17,980 nucleotides of DNA from Nocardioides sp. (GTDB taxonomy: Bacteria; Actinomycetota; Actinomycetes; Propionibacteriales; Nocardioidaceae): positions 14,784 to 32,763 of the forward strand of contig DOWL01000036.1 in NCBI GenBank assembly GCA_003519585.1. The letters are read 5' to 3'. Positions 1 to 7,023 of this stretch are shown here, one piece after another. Under the pieces are notes generated by a model, which did no database searches, had not been told where the DNA came from, and worked only from the letters and a program-made list of their open reading frames with translations. A program made the translations under genes and the position numbers. Position 1 is the first letter of the stretch; each line of letters starts with the position of its first letter.

Positions 1-396
1 ACTACCGAGATTGTCCTCGACCGAAAAGCCGTTGTAGATGTGCCCGTCGACGCCGAAGTGGCTCAGGGAATCGATGTGCGTCCCCGTGTGGGTGTACATG
101 AAGACGACATCGCCCGAATAGCAGACGTGCCGGTTGCCGGCCTCTCCTGCCCCGTTCATATTGTCGACGACTGTCCCGGCGGGGGTGTGACTCATGAACA
201 ACTGGTAGCTGGGGTCGCCTGCTGCTTGGAAACTCGGCATGCCGACGAAGTAGTCGATACTGAGGTCGTAGCTCTTGGTCCCGTCGACCCGCGCCAGGAT
301 GGCAGCGGAGCCTTCACCACTGAGGTGGTTGAGAGCCCCAAGCTGGTCCTCGGGTCCCCAAGGACTGGTGGCGACCTTAATGCCGGCCCGAGCCAT
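1..396 (-). CDS. Cyclase family protein (PF04199-type metal-dependent hydrolase), C-terminus cut by window edge
   Basis: This is the first 132 codons of a protein that continues past the left edge. It carries the signature of the cyclase/kynurenine-formamidase family, HTGTHIDSLSH at residues 103-113. In that family the HxGTHxD histidines and aspartate bind a divalent metal, and members open or close amide, lactone or cyclic intermediates by hydrolysis. The N-terminal stretch with SPWGPEDQLGALNHL (residues 11-25) is also typical of full-length members. The ATG overlaps the stop of the upstream Dabb gene in a TGATG junction, so the two are almost certainly co-translated. No separate ribosome-binding site is needed. 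The substrate is unknown. A kynurenine formamidase role is possible but nothing nearby points to tryptophan breakdown. The family call is firm and the exact reaction is not. Confidence 0.87.
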   Translation of the reverse strand, partial: MARAGIKVATSPWGPEDQLGALNHLSGEGSAAILARVDGTKSYDLSIDYFVGMPSFQAAGDPSYQLFMSHTPAGTVVDNMNGAGEAGNRHVCYSGDVVFMYTHTGTHIDSLSHFGVDGHIYNGFSVEDNLGS

Positions 397-695
397 CAGG
401 CGTCCTCACGCACGAAGTCCACGACGGCGCGCTCGGCCAGCTTTGGCTTGAGCTTGGCCACGACCTCGAGATGGAACTCGTCGACCGAGTACTTCTGCAG
501 GTCATCCCAGGACTCGAAGTCGTTAATCAGCACGCCGCTGAAGGGCTGGCCGTTGTCGCCCGGGTCGCCCTCATGCGCGCCGAGCTCCCAGTATCGGATG
601 TAGGGGTACGGCTCGCGAAGGGTCTTCAGCAACTCGACGACGTCGTCGTTGCTGTGACCCTCGGCCACACGCCAAGAGAAGACGTGGCGAATCAT
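396..695 (-). CDS. Dabb (stress-responsive alpha/beta-barrel) domain protein
   Basis: A 99-residue protein filling one Dabb domain (PF07876), a dimeric ferredoxin-like fold. Visible family features are the opening MIRHVFSWRV, the central strand PFSGVLINDFESWDDLQKY and the closing AVVDFVRED. Bacterial Dabb proteins are usually small cytosolic enzymes or accessory proteins in catabolic and polyketide-type pathways, and the reaction here is not known. I chose the ATG at 693-695 because AAGGAG (702-707, minus) lies six bases upstream and the protein then begins exactly where the domain begins. A longer open frame reaching 827 has no family support. The stop overlaps the start of the cyclase gene by one base, which implies a two-gene operon acting on the same intermediate. 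Confidence 0.88.
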   Translation of the reverse strand: MIRHVFSWRVAEGHSNDDVVELLKTLREPYPYIRYWELGAHEGDPGDNGQPFSGVLINDFESWDDLQKYSVDEFHLEVVAKLKPKLAERAVVDFVREDA

Positions 696-701
696 GGGGA
701 A

Positions 702-707
702 CTCCTT
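702..707 (-). promoter_or_regulatory. Ribosome-binding site of the Dabb gene
   Basis: AAGGAG on the minus strand, six bases before the ATG at 693-695. It decides the start against longer in-frame alternatives. The 169-base gap to the regulator gene (696-864) otherwise shows no clear promoter or terminator, so read-through from the regulator gene is possible. Confidence 0.7.
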
Positions 708-864
708 TGCTAACGCTTGGGTGCGCGAACTGCGCAGCGTCAGTCTGAAAGCCGACCATTCCGATCGCCTCTGCATGCTCCGACAAGATGGACGTCGTCT
801 TTGTGGGATTGCTGAGGTGCTGGTCAAGGTCAGGCGGGGAGTCCACCCAGGAACTCCTGGTCAC

Positions 865-2091
865 TCAGATCCCTGTCTCGCCTTGGCTGTTCTCCCCGAG
901 GATGGAGAGTTGACGATCGCTGGCGTCCTGAAGCACGTCGGCCAGGCGAAGGGCGACTGCAAGCTCGTCGCGGCGGTCATTGATTGGGAACCCGAGCCGG
1001 TCCTCGATCGCCTTGAGACGGTACGCCACGGTCCTCTCATGCACGCGGATGCGAACAGCGGTAGCGGCCGCGTTCTGGCCCGTGTGGAAGTAGGCCCTCA
1101 ACGTCTCGCGCAGGAGCTGTGTGCGCGCATCGTCCTCTCCGATCGGTCCCAATTCACTCATCATGAAGTCCCGAGCGGCCGGCGCGTCTCGAAGTACGAC
1201 GCTCTCCAGAGCGACGTCGCGATAACGCGTCACAGGTTCAGACCGAAGGCGCCCCACTCGGCAGGCCTGCCATGCCTGCCGGTGTGCACGACGGAAACCC
1301 TCAAGTCCGTTCAGGGGTCCGCCGATGGCCACGAAAGTTGCGGGCGGCGGTTGAAATCCTTCGAACTTCCGTTCGAAGGATTCGCAAAGTCGGCTACTGC
1401 CCAACCAGGCAAGCGAGGTCCCGCCCGTGCCTTCGACCACGAGCAGCGACGCATCCAACAGCACTGCTAGGGACTTGAGTGCGACCCTTGGCGCACTCCC
1501 CCACACCACGACAGCCAGGTGATCAACCTTGAGGTTGTAGCCAAGTTGCTCGGTGTCAGTCGGAACTCCATTCAGGAGGTCCGTGACGACCGCGCGACGC
1601 TGCCGGTCCCTACTGTGGAAGAAGTACGCTGACTTCTCCTGCTCGTAGGTCGCCACTACGTCGTGCGTGATGCGGTCGTTCCATGCGAAGTGATACTCCG
1701 CAGCCTGCTTCAAGACGGCAATCTGACGGGGACCCGCAGGGACGATGCGTACGGCCGTTTCGAGGATCCAGTTCCACAGGACGACTTGTCCGATCCGGCG
1801 GGTCAGAAGAAGGTCGGTCAATTCGACACCAGCCTGCGCTGCGACCCTCGCTTCCTCCAGAGCCCCTTCGGAGGCCCCCTCTGGGAGCTGTCGAGCGTTG
1901 CGAAGTCCGTGAATGACGCTCGTGAGGGCGCCTGTGATGCTAGGAAGTTCGGTCTCAAGCAACATGGGGTCGTTGCGGCGGTAGTAATTGGGAGCACCGG
2001 AGCGGCAGCGCTCCCTGACTTCCTCGCTGATCGAGGGAATGCTCAAGATGAGCGAATCCGCGACCGCCCTCAGGTCGTGCTCGATCGACAT
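865..2091 (-). CDS. PucR/CdaR-type transcriptional regulator (C-terminal helix-turn-helix)
   Basis: A 408-residue cytosolic regulator. The last ~75 residues contain the PucR C-terminal HTH (PF13556): LLRETLRAYF, then NAAATAVRIRVHERTVAYRL, then LADVL. The N-terminal ~150 residues are helical and resemble the RsbRD-like N-terminal domain of many actinobacterial members. A GGDEF-like middle region (about residues 185-290) follows. Such proteins usually activate a neighbouring catabolic operon in response to its substrate. A TTG seven codons upstream (2112) would also work. I prefer the ATG at 2089-2091 because a good -10 hexamer lies exactly 6 bases before it, as in leaderless genes. It sits between the SBP terminator and the Dabb/cyclase pair on the same strand, so it may control one or both. 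Confidence 0.85.
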   Translation of the reverse strand: MSIEHDLRAVADSLILSIPSISEEVRERCRSGAPNYYRRNDPMLLETELPSITGALTSVIHGLRNARQLPEGASEGALEEARVAAQAGVELTDLLLTRRIGQVVLWNWILETAVRIVPAGPRQIAVLKQAAEYHFAWNDRITHDVVATYEQEKSAYFFHSRDRQRRAVVTDLLNGVPTDTEQLGYNLKVDHLAVVVWGSAPRVALKSLAVLLDASLLVVEGTGGTSLAWLGSSRLCESFERKFEGFQPPPATFVAIGGPLNGLEGFRRAHRQAWQACRVGRLRSEPVTRYRDVALESVVLRDAPAARDFMMSELGPIGEDDARTQLLRETLRAYFHTGQNAAATAVRIRVHERTVAYRLKAIEDRLGFPINDRRDELAVALRLADVLQDASDRQLSILGENSQGETGI

Positions 2092-2097
2092 AGGTGA

Positions 2098-2103
2098 ATT
2101 GTA
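2098..2103 (-). promoter_or_regulatory. Candidate -10 box for a leaderless regulator transcript
   Basis: TACAAT on the minus strand occupies -12 to -7 relative to the ATG at 2091, the layout of actinobacterial leaderless genes (TANNNT, then about six bases, then the start codon). There is no Shine-Dalgarno sequence before this ATG. The -35 region is weak. Prediction from position and sequence only. Confidence 0.45.
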
Positions 2104-2138
2104 GGGGCTCAAGTCACACGTCCGAGCGGCTTCCTATG

Positions 2139-2195
2139 CCGCCCGAGAACTCTCGGGCGGCCGCCCCAGGGGGAGGAGGGACACCCTCCCCCTGG
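2139..2195 (-). terminator. Two tandem GC-rich hairpins after the SBP gene
   Basis: The first hairpin is a perfect inverted repeat of ten bases (2139-2148 with 2151-2160; realistically a 9-bp stem and 4-base loop). The second spans 2166-2195, with CCAGGGGGAGG pairing to CCTCCCCCTGG, and is extended outward by CGCC/GGCG with one bulge (2162-2200). They start a few bases beyond the SBP stop codon on the minus strand. Neither has a T-tract, which is usual for high-GC Gram-positives. They would separate SBP transcription from the regulator gene. Confidence 0.7.
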
Positions 2196-2202
2196 TGGCG
2201 GA

Positions 2203-3375
2203 TCAGGAGACGCCCCACACCTTCTTGAAGATGGGCTCATACTCGATGCCAGTCGACCATGCCTCGCCCTCGGGCGGCAGGTCGTTGTCGTGATCGAACA
2301 TCGAGATGCCCACGCCTGACGGCACGCTCTCTTCGCCGGCGAAGTAGCGGTTGATCATGTCCGCGGCCGACCAGGCCTCATAAGCGCCGTCGTAGGTCCA
2401 GCCGGCGTCCTGACCCTTGTTCTTTCGGACGAGATCGATGTTAGCCGCATAGCCGCTGCCGGATACAACCTCCAGCGAGTCGTTGCGTCCTGATGCCATA
2501 ACCGCCGCTGCGCCGCCTGCCGTCACGAGGTCGTCGTAAGACAGAGCCATCCCATTCGCCTGGGGGTTCCGGAGAAGTGCGGTCGAGATCTTCTCCTGCA
2601 ATACGGGCCCGAAGTCAGCCAACCGGATGGGGAGGGTCGTGACCTCGCAGTCCGGGCACTGCTCCTTCATAGCCTTCTGGAAGCCGTCGTGCACAGCCTT
2701 GGTGATCACGAGCTCGGTGTTGCTGACCTCGATCACGTTGGCCTCGGACCCGAGCTTGGACAGCAGCCACGTTGCCTCGGCCGCACCGAGACCCTCGCCC
2801 CATTCGATGAAGCTTCCTTCAGAGAACTCCAGACTCCGCTCGTAGTACGACGGTTCGCTCGGGTCGACATCGCTGCAGTCGGCGGCCTCCTGGGAGAAGA
2901 CCGGGATGCCTGCCTTCTTGGCCTCGTCGAGGGCGGTCTTCACGAGCGGGCAATCGATCGAGTAAAGCCAGATTGCGTCCACGTTCTGCGAAACGGCCTG
3001 ACGAATACCCTCTTGATACTCAGAGGGCTCGTACTTCCCATCATAGATGGAGAGATCCCAACCCAGAAGCTCGGCAGCCTCCTTTGCACCGTTCGCCGCG
3101 GCCGTGCCTGTCGGAGACTGAGTCCCCGACATCACGAGCGCCACCCTGTAGCCAGGCTGTGCCTCGGGTCCTGTCGACGCGGGCTCGGTGAAGGTGCCGT
3201 CGCCGTAGAGCTTCTCGATGGCCTCGGTTGCCGACTGCGCCACCTCGTCGTCGCTGGAGGCGCTGGTGGCCTGGCCACCGGATTCGGTGCTGCAATTGCT
3301 CGCAGCTCCCATCACCGCAAGCACCAGGACCACGCCCGTGACGCGGCGGATCCGTGAGCCAAGTGTCAGATGCAT
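2203..3375 (-). CDS. Sugar-type ABC transporter substrate-binding protein (periplasmic-binding protein family 1/4)
   Basis: A 390-residue exported binding protein. Residues 1-28 form a signal sequence: basic RIRR, a hydrophobic core around VVLVLAVMGAAS, then Cys28. The lipobox (A-S-N-C) is atypical because Asn stands just before the Cys, so lipidation is likely but not certain. The mature protein starts with a low-complexity Ser/Asp linker. It then shows the Peripla_BP_4 pattern: YRVALVMSG (76-84), NGAKEAAELLGWDLSIYDG (95-113), a QNVDAIWL strand (130-137), and a C-terminal lobe with LSYDDLVTAGGAAAVMASG (278-296). These proteins bind sugars or other small polar solutes and deliver them to a permease. 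No permease or intact ATPase gene lies in the window, so it is an orphan here. A 75-bp element shared with the amine oxidase gene lies upstream, and a decayed partial copy lies at 3863-4230. The ligand is unknown. Confidence 0.88.
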   Translation of the reverse strand: MHLTLGSRIRRVTGVVLVLAVMGAASNCSTESGGQATSASSDDEVAQSATEAIEKLYGDGTFTEPASTGPEAQPGYRVALVMSGTQSPTGTAAANGAKEAAELLGWDLSIYDGKYEPSEYQEGIRQAVSQNVDAIWLYSIDCPLVKTALDEAKKAGIPVFSQEAADCSDVDPSEPSYYERSLEFSEGSFIEWGEGLGAAEATWLLSKLGSEANVIEVSNTELVITKAVHDGFQKAMKEQCPDCEVTTLPIRLADFGPVLQEKISTALLRNPQANGMALSYDDLVTAGGAAAVMASGRNDSLEVVSGSGYAANIDLVRKNKGQDAGWTYDGAYEAWSAADMINRYFAGEESVPSGVGISMFDHDNDLPPEGEAWSTGIEYEPIFKKVWGVS

Positions 3376-3632
3376 GTCGTTTCTTCTTTCGAACAGTGTG
3401 CGGGGTCAGGTGCGAGCACCTGTCGGATGTCAGCGGCAAGTCGCACGCCGAATGATGCCGCTGGTGATGGAGGTCCGAGAGACAGATCGGTGACGCGCGA
3501 GGCAGGTGTGCCTGACTCGGTCCAGCAGCGCTGGTGGGTTGGCGCCGCTGGTTCAGTTGCGGGGTAGGACAGGAGGGTGTTCCCGAGTTGGTGGAGCAGC
3601 GGGAAGATCGTCGGCGTCGGACGAAGCTGCAC
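3366..3632 (-). CDS. Possible 88-codon leader ORF upstream of the SBP (doubtful)
   Basis: A GTG at 3630-3632 follows a near-perfect ribosome-binding site, AAGGAGG, with 5-base spacing. An overlapping ATG at 3632-3634 in another frame is spaced only 3 bases. The ORF reads through to a TGA at 3366-3368, so it overlaps the first codons of the SBP gene by ten bases, as in coupled pairs. Against it: the protein resembles nothing I know and is rich in Pro, Ser and Thr, and GC at codon position three drops after the first ~30 codons. The ribosome-binding site occupies the place where the amine oxidase gene has its own after the same shared upstream element. It may be a leader peptide or the remnant of a lost gene. 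Confidence 0.25.
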   Translation of the reverse strand: MQLRPTPTIFPLLHQLGNTLLSYPATEPAAPTHQRCWTESGTPASRVTDLSLGPPSPAASFGVRLAADIRQVLAPDPAHCSKEETTCI

Positions 3633-3655
3633 ATGGCCCTCCTTGTGAGAGTGAG

Positions 3656-3730
3656 AGACATCTTGGGGGGCACGTGCAGCAGCATGCGTTGCCGAGATTC
3701 GACGAATTTGGCGTGACGCCTGTCACCTTC
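3656..3730 (-). promoter_or_regulatory. 75-bp regulatory element, copy 1 (upstream of SBP)
   Basis: Aligned without gaps to 5570-5644 (upstream of the amine oxidase), it matches at 47 of 75 positions by hand count. Identical runs lie at both ends (GAAGGTGA and CCAAGATGTCT) and at TTCGTC and AACG inside. It contains the palindrome GTGAC-N4-GTCAC (3713-3726), a plausible repressor or activator site. The ribosome-binding site begins about a dozen bases past the end of the element. I read this as a shared promoter/operator region but could not assign -35 and -10 boxes with confidence. Confidence 0.6.
3713..3726. promoter_or_regulatory. Candidate operator, GTGAC-N4-GTCAC palindrome
   Basis: A perfect 5-bp inverted repeat with a 4-base centre inside the shared element. 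The second copy keeps a degenerate version (GGCGAC...ATCACC on plus, 5626-5641). Partial conservation of dyad symmetry supports protein binding. The regulator is not identified; one of the two PucR-type proteins is a candidate by proximity. Confidence 0.45.
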
Positions 3731-3862
3731 CTGCAATTGCACCCTGGGCTCTCGCGGCGTCGTACGACGAGTGACGATCGCGCCGCTGGGCGGGGTCGTT
3801 ACTCGTTGAAAGTGCCGGCTCTGGCGTCGTTCACCGTTCGTTCAGGCACGAGTGCTGTCGTG

Positions 3863-4230
3863 TCAGGACACGTCCCACGTCCTTGAACCCCGACTCGTAG
3901 TCGATGTCTGTCTGCCTACCCTCTCCCTGTGTGGGCAGACCGTGCCACGGTCGAAGACGGCGCCGCCCACCACCTGCCTGGTCTAGTCGGACCAGTACAC
4001 GGTTCACAGCGTCCCCGGCCTAACTGCCATAGCCGACGCCGTGGGCGAAACCTGCGTCTGACCATGGCTGCTGTGGAGGCGGTCGACCTTCGCGGGGAAG
4101 CTCTTCCCGGCAATGGCGTGCAAAGTGTGCTTGCGCCCGGAGCCCATCACTGCCGCCGAACCACCAGCAGCCATCAGGTGGTCGTAGGAGAAGCCACGCC
4201 CAGCCGGCAGCCGCCGCCGGGTGGGGTGGT
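3863..4230 (-). pseudogene. Decayed C-terminal fragment of a second SBP gene
   Basis: Minus-strand translation in three shifting frames reproduces the last ~115 residues of the intact SBP downstream. FSYDHLMAAGGSAAVMGSG (from about 4195) matches its LSYDDLVTAGGAAAVMASG. After a frameshift, DAGFAHGVGYGS-stop-AGDAVNRV matches DAGWTYDGAYEAW...AADMINR. After another, VGGAVFDRGTVCPHREG matches GVGISMFDHDNDLPPEG. Finally DIDYESGFKDVG matches GIEYEPIFKKVW, and a TGA at 3863-3865 ends it. The order and spacing are colinear, so chance is very unlikely. There are at least three frameshifts and an internal stop, and no N-terminal half. It lies directly after the amine oxidase stop codon. It is a dead paralogue, probably from tandem duplication. 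Confidence 0.8.
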
Positions 4231-4261
4231 CCCGAAGGCTGATAGCTGCTAGGTCAAGTGG

Positions 4262-5545
4262 TTAGCTCGCGACTTCTGTCCGCACGCGATCGGCAGTCTC
4301 CAGAGCACCCTCGATATAGCCGGGAAATAGGAGGGAAACGTCCGACCCAGCGAAGTGCACGCGACCGTGCGGCTCGCCGAGCGATTTGTGGGCGCGTGTC
4401 ACCTGCCCGATGCGTGGCGACACCCAGGGCGCACGCACGTAGGGGTCCGCGCACCAGTCGTGGTAGTCCGTTCCAACGACGACTGCCTCCGGCAGATAGT
4501 GGTGGACCGCTGCCTCGATCGCGTCGTTGTCGGCGGGGTCGAACGAATCTCGGTCCGTGAAACCGACCAGGATGCGGCCGCCGTCGGAGGCGGGTAGGTA
4601 GTCATACAGAGTGGGAAGGACGCCGTCGCCAGTGCACGAGATTCCTTCGGGGACCCCCTGCACGTGGATCAGGAGCTTGAGTCCCCTGCCTCCATGCCCT
4701 TCAGCCACGACATCGGCCCGCGGTCCCGACAAGGGTGGCTCGAATCGGAGTTCTCGCATGCAGTTCAGGGGCGTCGCGACGACGACATGTTTTGCCCTCA
4801 GCGAGCGATCTGCGCCGTACGTGAGATCGACCCAGCCAGCTTGCTGGTGCAGCGCGTGCACCGCTTCACCCAGCCGAAGATCGGCCACCTCGTTGGCCAT
4901 CGCGGTCGTCAGTGTGCCGGTGCCGCTGGTCATCACCTCGTCCAAGGACAACAGCACTCCGAGCACGGAGTAGTCGTGTGATGCGATCAACTGCAGGACC
5001 CAGAGGGCTGAGGCGTCCTCGACGCGTTGGCCCATCATGTTCCAAATCCACGATCGCAGGAGCTGGCTGGTAACGGGCGGCGGATCCAATGCATTCAGGT
5101 AGTCGTTCGCCGAGATGTCGAGATCCTGGAGGTTCTGGTTCTCAAGGCCTGCGTGAGGGTCGATGCGGTGAGCGTCCCTGATCAAGCGGTAGAGAATCCT
5201 CTCAGCCTCGAGGAACTCTTCAGGCGGGATCGGGAAAGCAGCGTTGTGCTCACCCAGCGCCAAGCGGTTCCGGAACACCTTGAACGGCGCGGCGGGCTGT
5301 GTATCGATGTTGTAGCGATCGACCTCTGCGGCGAGGCGGGCATGGTGATGGCGGTGGAAGTAGGCTCCGCCGACTTCGACGGTAGTCCCGGGGTCGGTGA
5401 TCGATTCTCGGCTGAACGCACGGCCTCCGACTCTTTCGGCTGCTTCAAGCAACACGACCGAGCGGCCATCTACGCTCAGATCACGTGCCACCCGCAGCCC
5501 GGCGAATCCGGCTCCGACGACTGCGATCTCGACGCTGTCGACCAT
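4262..5545 (-). CDS. Flavin-containing amine oxidase (monoamine/polyamine oxidase family)
   Basis: A 427-residue cytosolic FAD enzyme. Residues 5-17 hold the Rossmann dinucleotide motif VEIAVVGAGFAGL. Glu34-Arg-Val-Gly-Gly-Arg region follows (AERVGGRA), and the C-terminal FAD-contact block GRVHFAGSD plus PGYIEGALETADRV lies near residues 393-421. This is the standard architecture of amine oxidases (PF01593), which oxidise a primary, secondary or polyamine C-N bond with O2, giving an imine/aldehyde and H2O2. No covalent-flavin cysteine is apparent. I chose the ATG at 5543-5545 because AGAGG lies seven bases upstream and the Rossmann strand then starts at residue 5. The frame extends to an ATG at 5575, but that ATG falls inside the shared regulatory element. 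Its neighbours suggest an amine-catabolic role. The substrate is unknown; other PF01593 activities such as phytoene-desaturase-like cannot be fully excluded. Confidence 0.87.
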   Translation of the reverse strand: MVDSVEIAVVGAGFAGLRVARDLSVDGRSVVLLEAAERVGGRAFSRESITDPGTTVEVGGAYFHRHHHARLAAEVDRYNIDTQPAAPFKVFRNRLALGEHNAAFPIPPEEFLEAERILYRLIRDAHRIDPHAGLENQNLQDLDISANDYLNALDPPPVTSQLLRSWIWNMMGQRVEDASALWVLQLIASHDYSVLGVLLSLDEVMTSGTGTLTTAMANEVADLRLGEAVHALHQQAGWVDLTYGADRSLRAKHVVVATPLNCMRELRFEPPLSGPRADVVAEGHGGRGLKLLIHVQGVPEGISCTGDGVLPTLYDYLPASDGGRILVGFTDRDSFDPADNDAIEAAVHHYLPEAVVVGTDYHDWCADPYVRAPWVSPRIGQVTRAHKSLGEPHGRVHFAGSDVSLLFPGYIEGALETADRVRTEVAS

Positions 5546-5569
5546 GCTGTTTCCTCTCGTCGTCTTGGT

Positions 5570-5644
5570 AGACATCTTGGCGAATCGCTGGGACGTGCTC
5601 CGTTACCCGGATCTGACGAAAGACGGGCGACCCCTATCACCTTC
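5570..5644 (-). promoter_or_regulatory. 75-bp regulatory element, copy 2 (upstream of amine oxidase)
   Basis: The counterpart of 3656-3730, the same length and in the same orientation relative to the gene. Its downstream end (CCAAGATGTCT) lies 25 bases upstream of the chosen ATG. The dyad near 5626-5641 is imperfect here. Two copies upstream of two different genes suggest joint control of amine oxidation and solute binding. Confidence 0.6.
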
Positions 5645-6395
5645 CGACAACAACTTCGCGGCCGCGATGCGTATGGTCGGCGGACCCATTCGAAAGGAAT
5701 TGCATGACCCAGCCACCGCCGACACCGCTCGCACCTGCCATCCATCGTGGAGCAGCGGATGCCAAGCCGCTGTCGGTGTAGTTTCTCATCGGCGGGTCGG
5801 CTGAGATGGCTCCTCCATTCCGCACGCTGCCACGCCGTGCGGGTTCCGTCCCCGATGTAGTCGGTCCGGTCCCGCACGGTCAACGGTCACAGATCGCTCC
5901 CGTCATGGTCCAGGCGGAGCTATGGTCGCGCAGGCGAGCGCTCCCCTTCACCTAAATGGCTCCAACGTTGGTGTCGGTGGCGCATGCACGAGCTCTCCAC
6001 CTCGCGGTGGGGGTTGGGTCAGCGCCGCCTGAGAGGTTCCAGCGTGGGCGGTAGTTCGCGCATCTGCATCCTGACCATGACGGCAGCCTGCGAATCTCGG
6101 TCCGCGGTTCGGTGATGGAGCAGGAGGTCGACGCCGAGTGGGGTATCCCGCATCCCTCGTCCGGACGCGTTTCTGGTGTTCGGTCCCGCGACCAGAATGA
6201 ACTGGAGATCGTGTGGTTCCTCGCCCAAGAGAGTTTATGAGTGAGTATCAGCTACTTGAACCGGTCGACGAAGACCGGTTCCCAGCGGCGCACCAGTTCC
6301 AGGATGGCGGACTCGCCTCATCGTCAACCTCCCTGGGTATCAGGGCATAGCATGGCGGTCTTACATGGAACCGACACCAGGGAGCCTCACACCTC
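5645..6395. other. 750-bp gap with no recognisable intact gene
   Basis: Both strands were read. Minus-strand stretches such as LELVRRWEPVFVDRF (about 6290-6250) and RDTPLGVDLLLHHRTADRD (about 6145-6090) look protein-like but lack starts, and I recognise no family. They may be remains of decayed genes. A hairpin lies at 6258-6281. The promoter of moaE must lie in the last ~100 bases, where a GGGAG sits upstream of its ATG. Confidence 0.5.
6258..6281. repeat. 8-bp perfect inverted repeat (hairpin)
   Basis: GAACCGGT and ACCGGTTC are separated by CGACGAAG. This makes a stable hairpin on either strand, about 115 bases upstream of moaE. It could terminate leftward or rightward transcription or be an operator; no T-tract is present. 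Confidence 0.45.
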
Positions 6396-6824
6396 ATGAC
6401 CCATCCTGCTGTCCGTCTCGTCGATATACGCGATACGCCGCTGAGCGTGGAAGAGGTTCTTCGTCCGCTAGACGATGCCACGTCGGGCGGGCTCGTACTG
6501 TTCGTCGGGCGCGTACGCGACCACGACGGCGGTCGCTCGGTTGACGGGCTCGAGTACTCGGCTCATCCGACTGCGTTGGAGCACCTGGCACACGTGTGCG
6601 CGGCGGTTGCGGAGGAGCACGACGTGAATGGCGTTGCAGCTGTTCACCGTGTGGGGACGTTGGCGATCGGAGACACCGCTGTCGTAGTTGCGACGACCTC
6701 TGCTCATCGTGGTTCCGCCTTTGCGGCTTCACGGATGCTTATCGACACGCTTAAGGCAGAGGTTCCGATCTGGAAGCATCAGCAATTCCGCGACGGCACC
6801 GAGGAGTGGGTCGGCGCACCGTAG
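6396..6824 (+). CDS. moaE: Molybdopterin synthase catalytic (large) subunit MoaE
   Basis: A 142-residue cytosolic protein. With MoaD it converts cyclic pyranopterin monophosphate to molybdopterin in molybdenum cofactor synthesis. All hallmarks are present: LVLFVGRVRDHDGG (residues 33-46), GLEYSAHP (51-58), SAHRGSAFAASRMLIDTLK (102-120) and VPIWKHQQFRDGTEEWV (123-139). Lys120 and Lys127 match the two catalytic lysines of the E. coli enzyme (119 and 126). Length is normal and nothing is broken. The usual partners (moaD, moaA, moaC, mogA) are absent and no molybdoenzyme gene is visible nearby, so this is a stand-alone copy. The next gene starts 199 bases downstream on the same strand. The ribosome-binding site, GGGAG about 11 bases before the ATG, is poorly spaced. 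Confidence 0.93.
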   Translation: MTHPAVRLVDIRDTPLSVEEVLRPLDDATSGGLVLFVGRVRDHDGGRSVDGLEYSAHPTALEHLAHVCAAVAEEHDVNGVAAVHRVGTLAIGDTAVVVATTSAHRGSAFAASRMLIDTLKAEVPIWKHQQFRDGTEEWVGAP

Positions 6825-7023
6825 CCCGCAAGACTTCGATGTTCCACACGTCTCAGTCCGCAATGCACAGTCCGTCAAAGGTCTCGAGGATGCTTGCTGT
6901 TTGTCACAAGGCGGCCCGTAGGCCCGCTCACTAGTTTCAGAACGTGGCTCGAACTCGCTGCGCCCTGCAGGCGCTCGTCCGTCTCCTAGATACCCGATCC
7001 ACCCGACGTGAGGGTTGATGTCC

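Noticed and set aside
694..1470. 258-codon plus-strand frame opposite the PucR-type regulator
   Set aside because: It is antisense to a convincing regulator with an intact HTH, and its translation has no domain pattern.
2689..3357. 222-codon plus-strand frame opposite the SBP
   Set aside because: Antisense shadow of a well-supported binding-protein gene.
3041..3742. 233-codon minus-strand frame overlapping the SBP start
   Set aside because: Out of frame with the SBP, Arg/Ser/His-rich, typical of a shifted reading of GC-rich coding DNA.
3929..4252. 107-codon plus-strand frame in the SBP-relic region
   Set aside because: It is antisense to the decayed SBP copy, which explains the sequence better.
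5476..5883. 135-codon minus-strand frame overlapping the amine oxidase start
   Set aside because: Out of frame with the oxidase and covers its regulatory element; low-complexity Arg/Ser content.
6019..6228. 69-codon minus-strand frame near moaE
   Set aside because: Somewhat protein-like but with a poor TTG start, no ribosome-binding site and no family; mentioned only within the gap entry.
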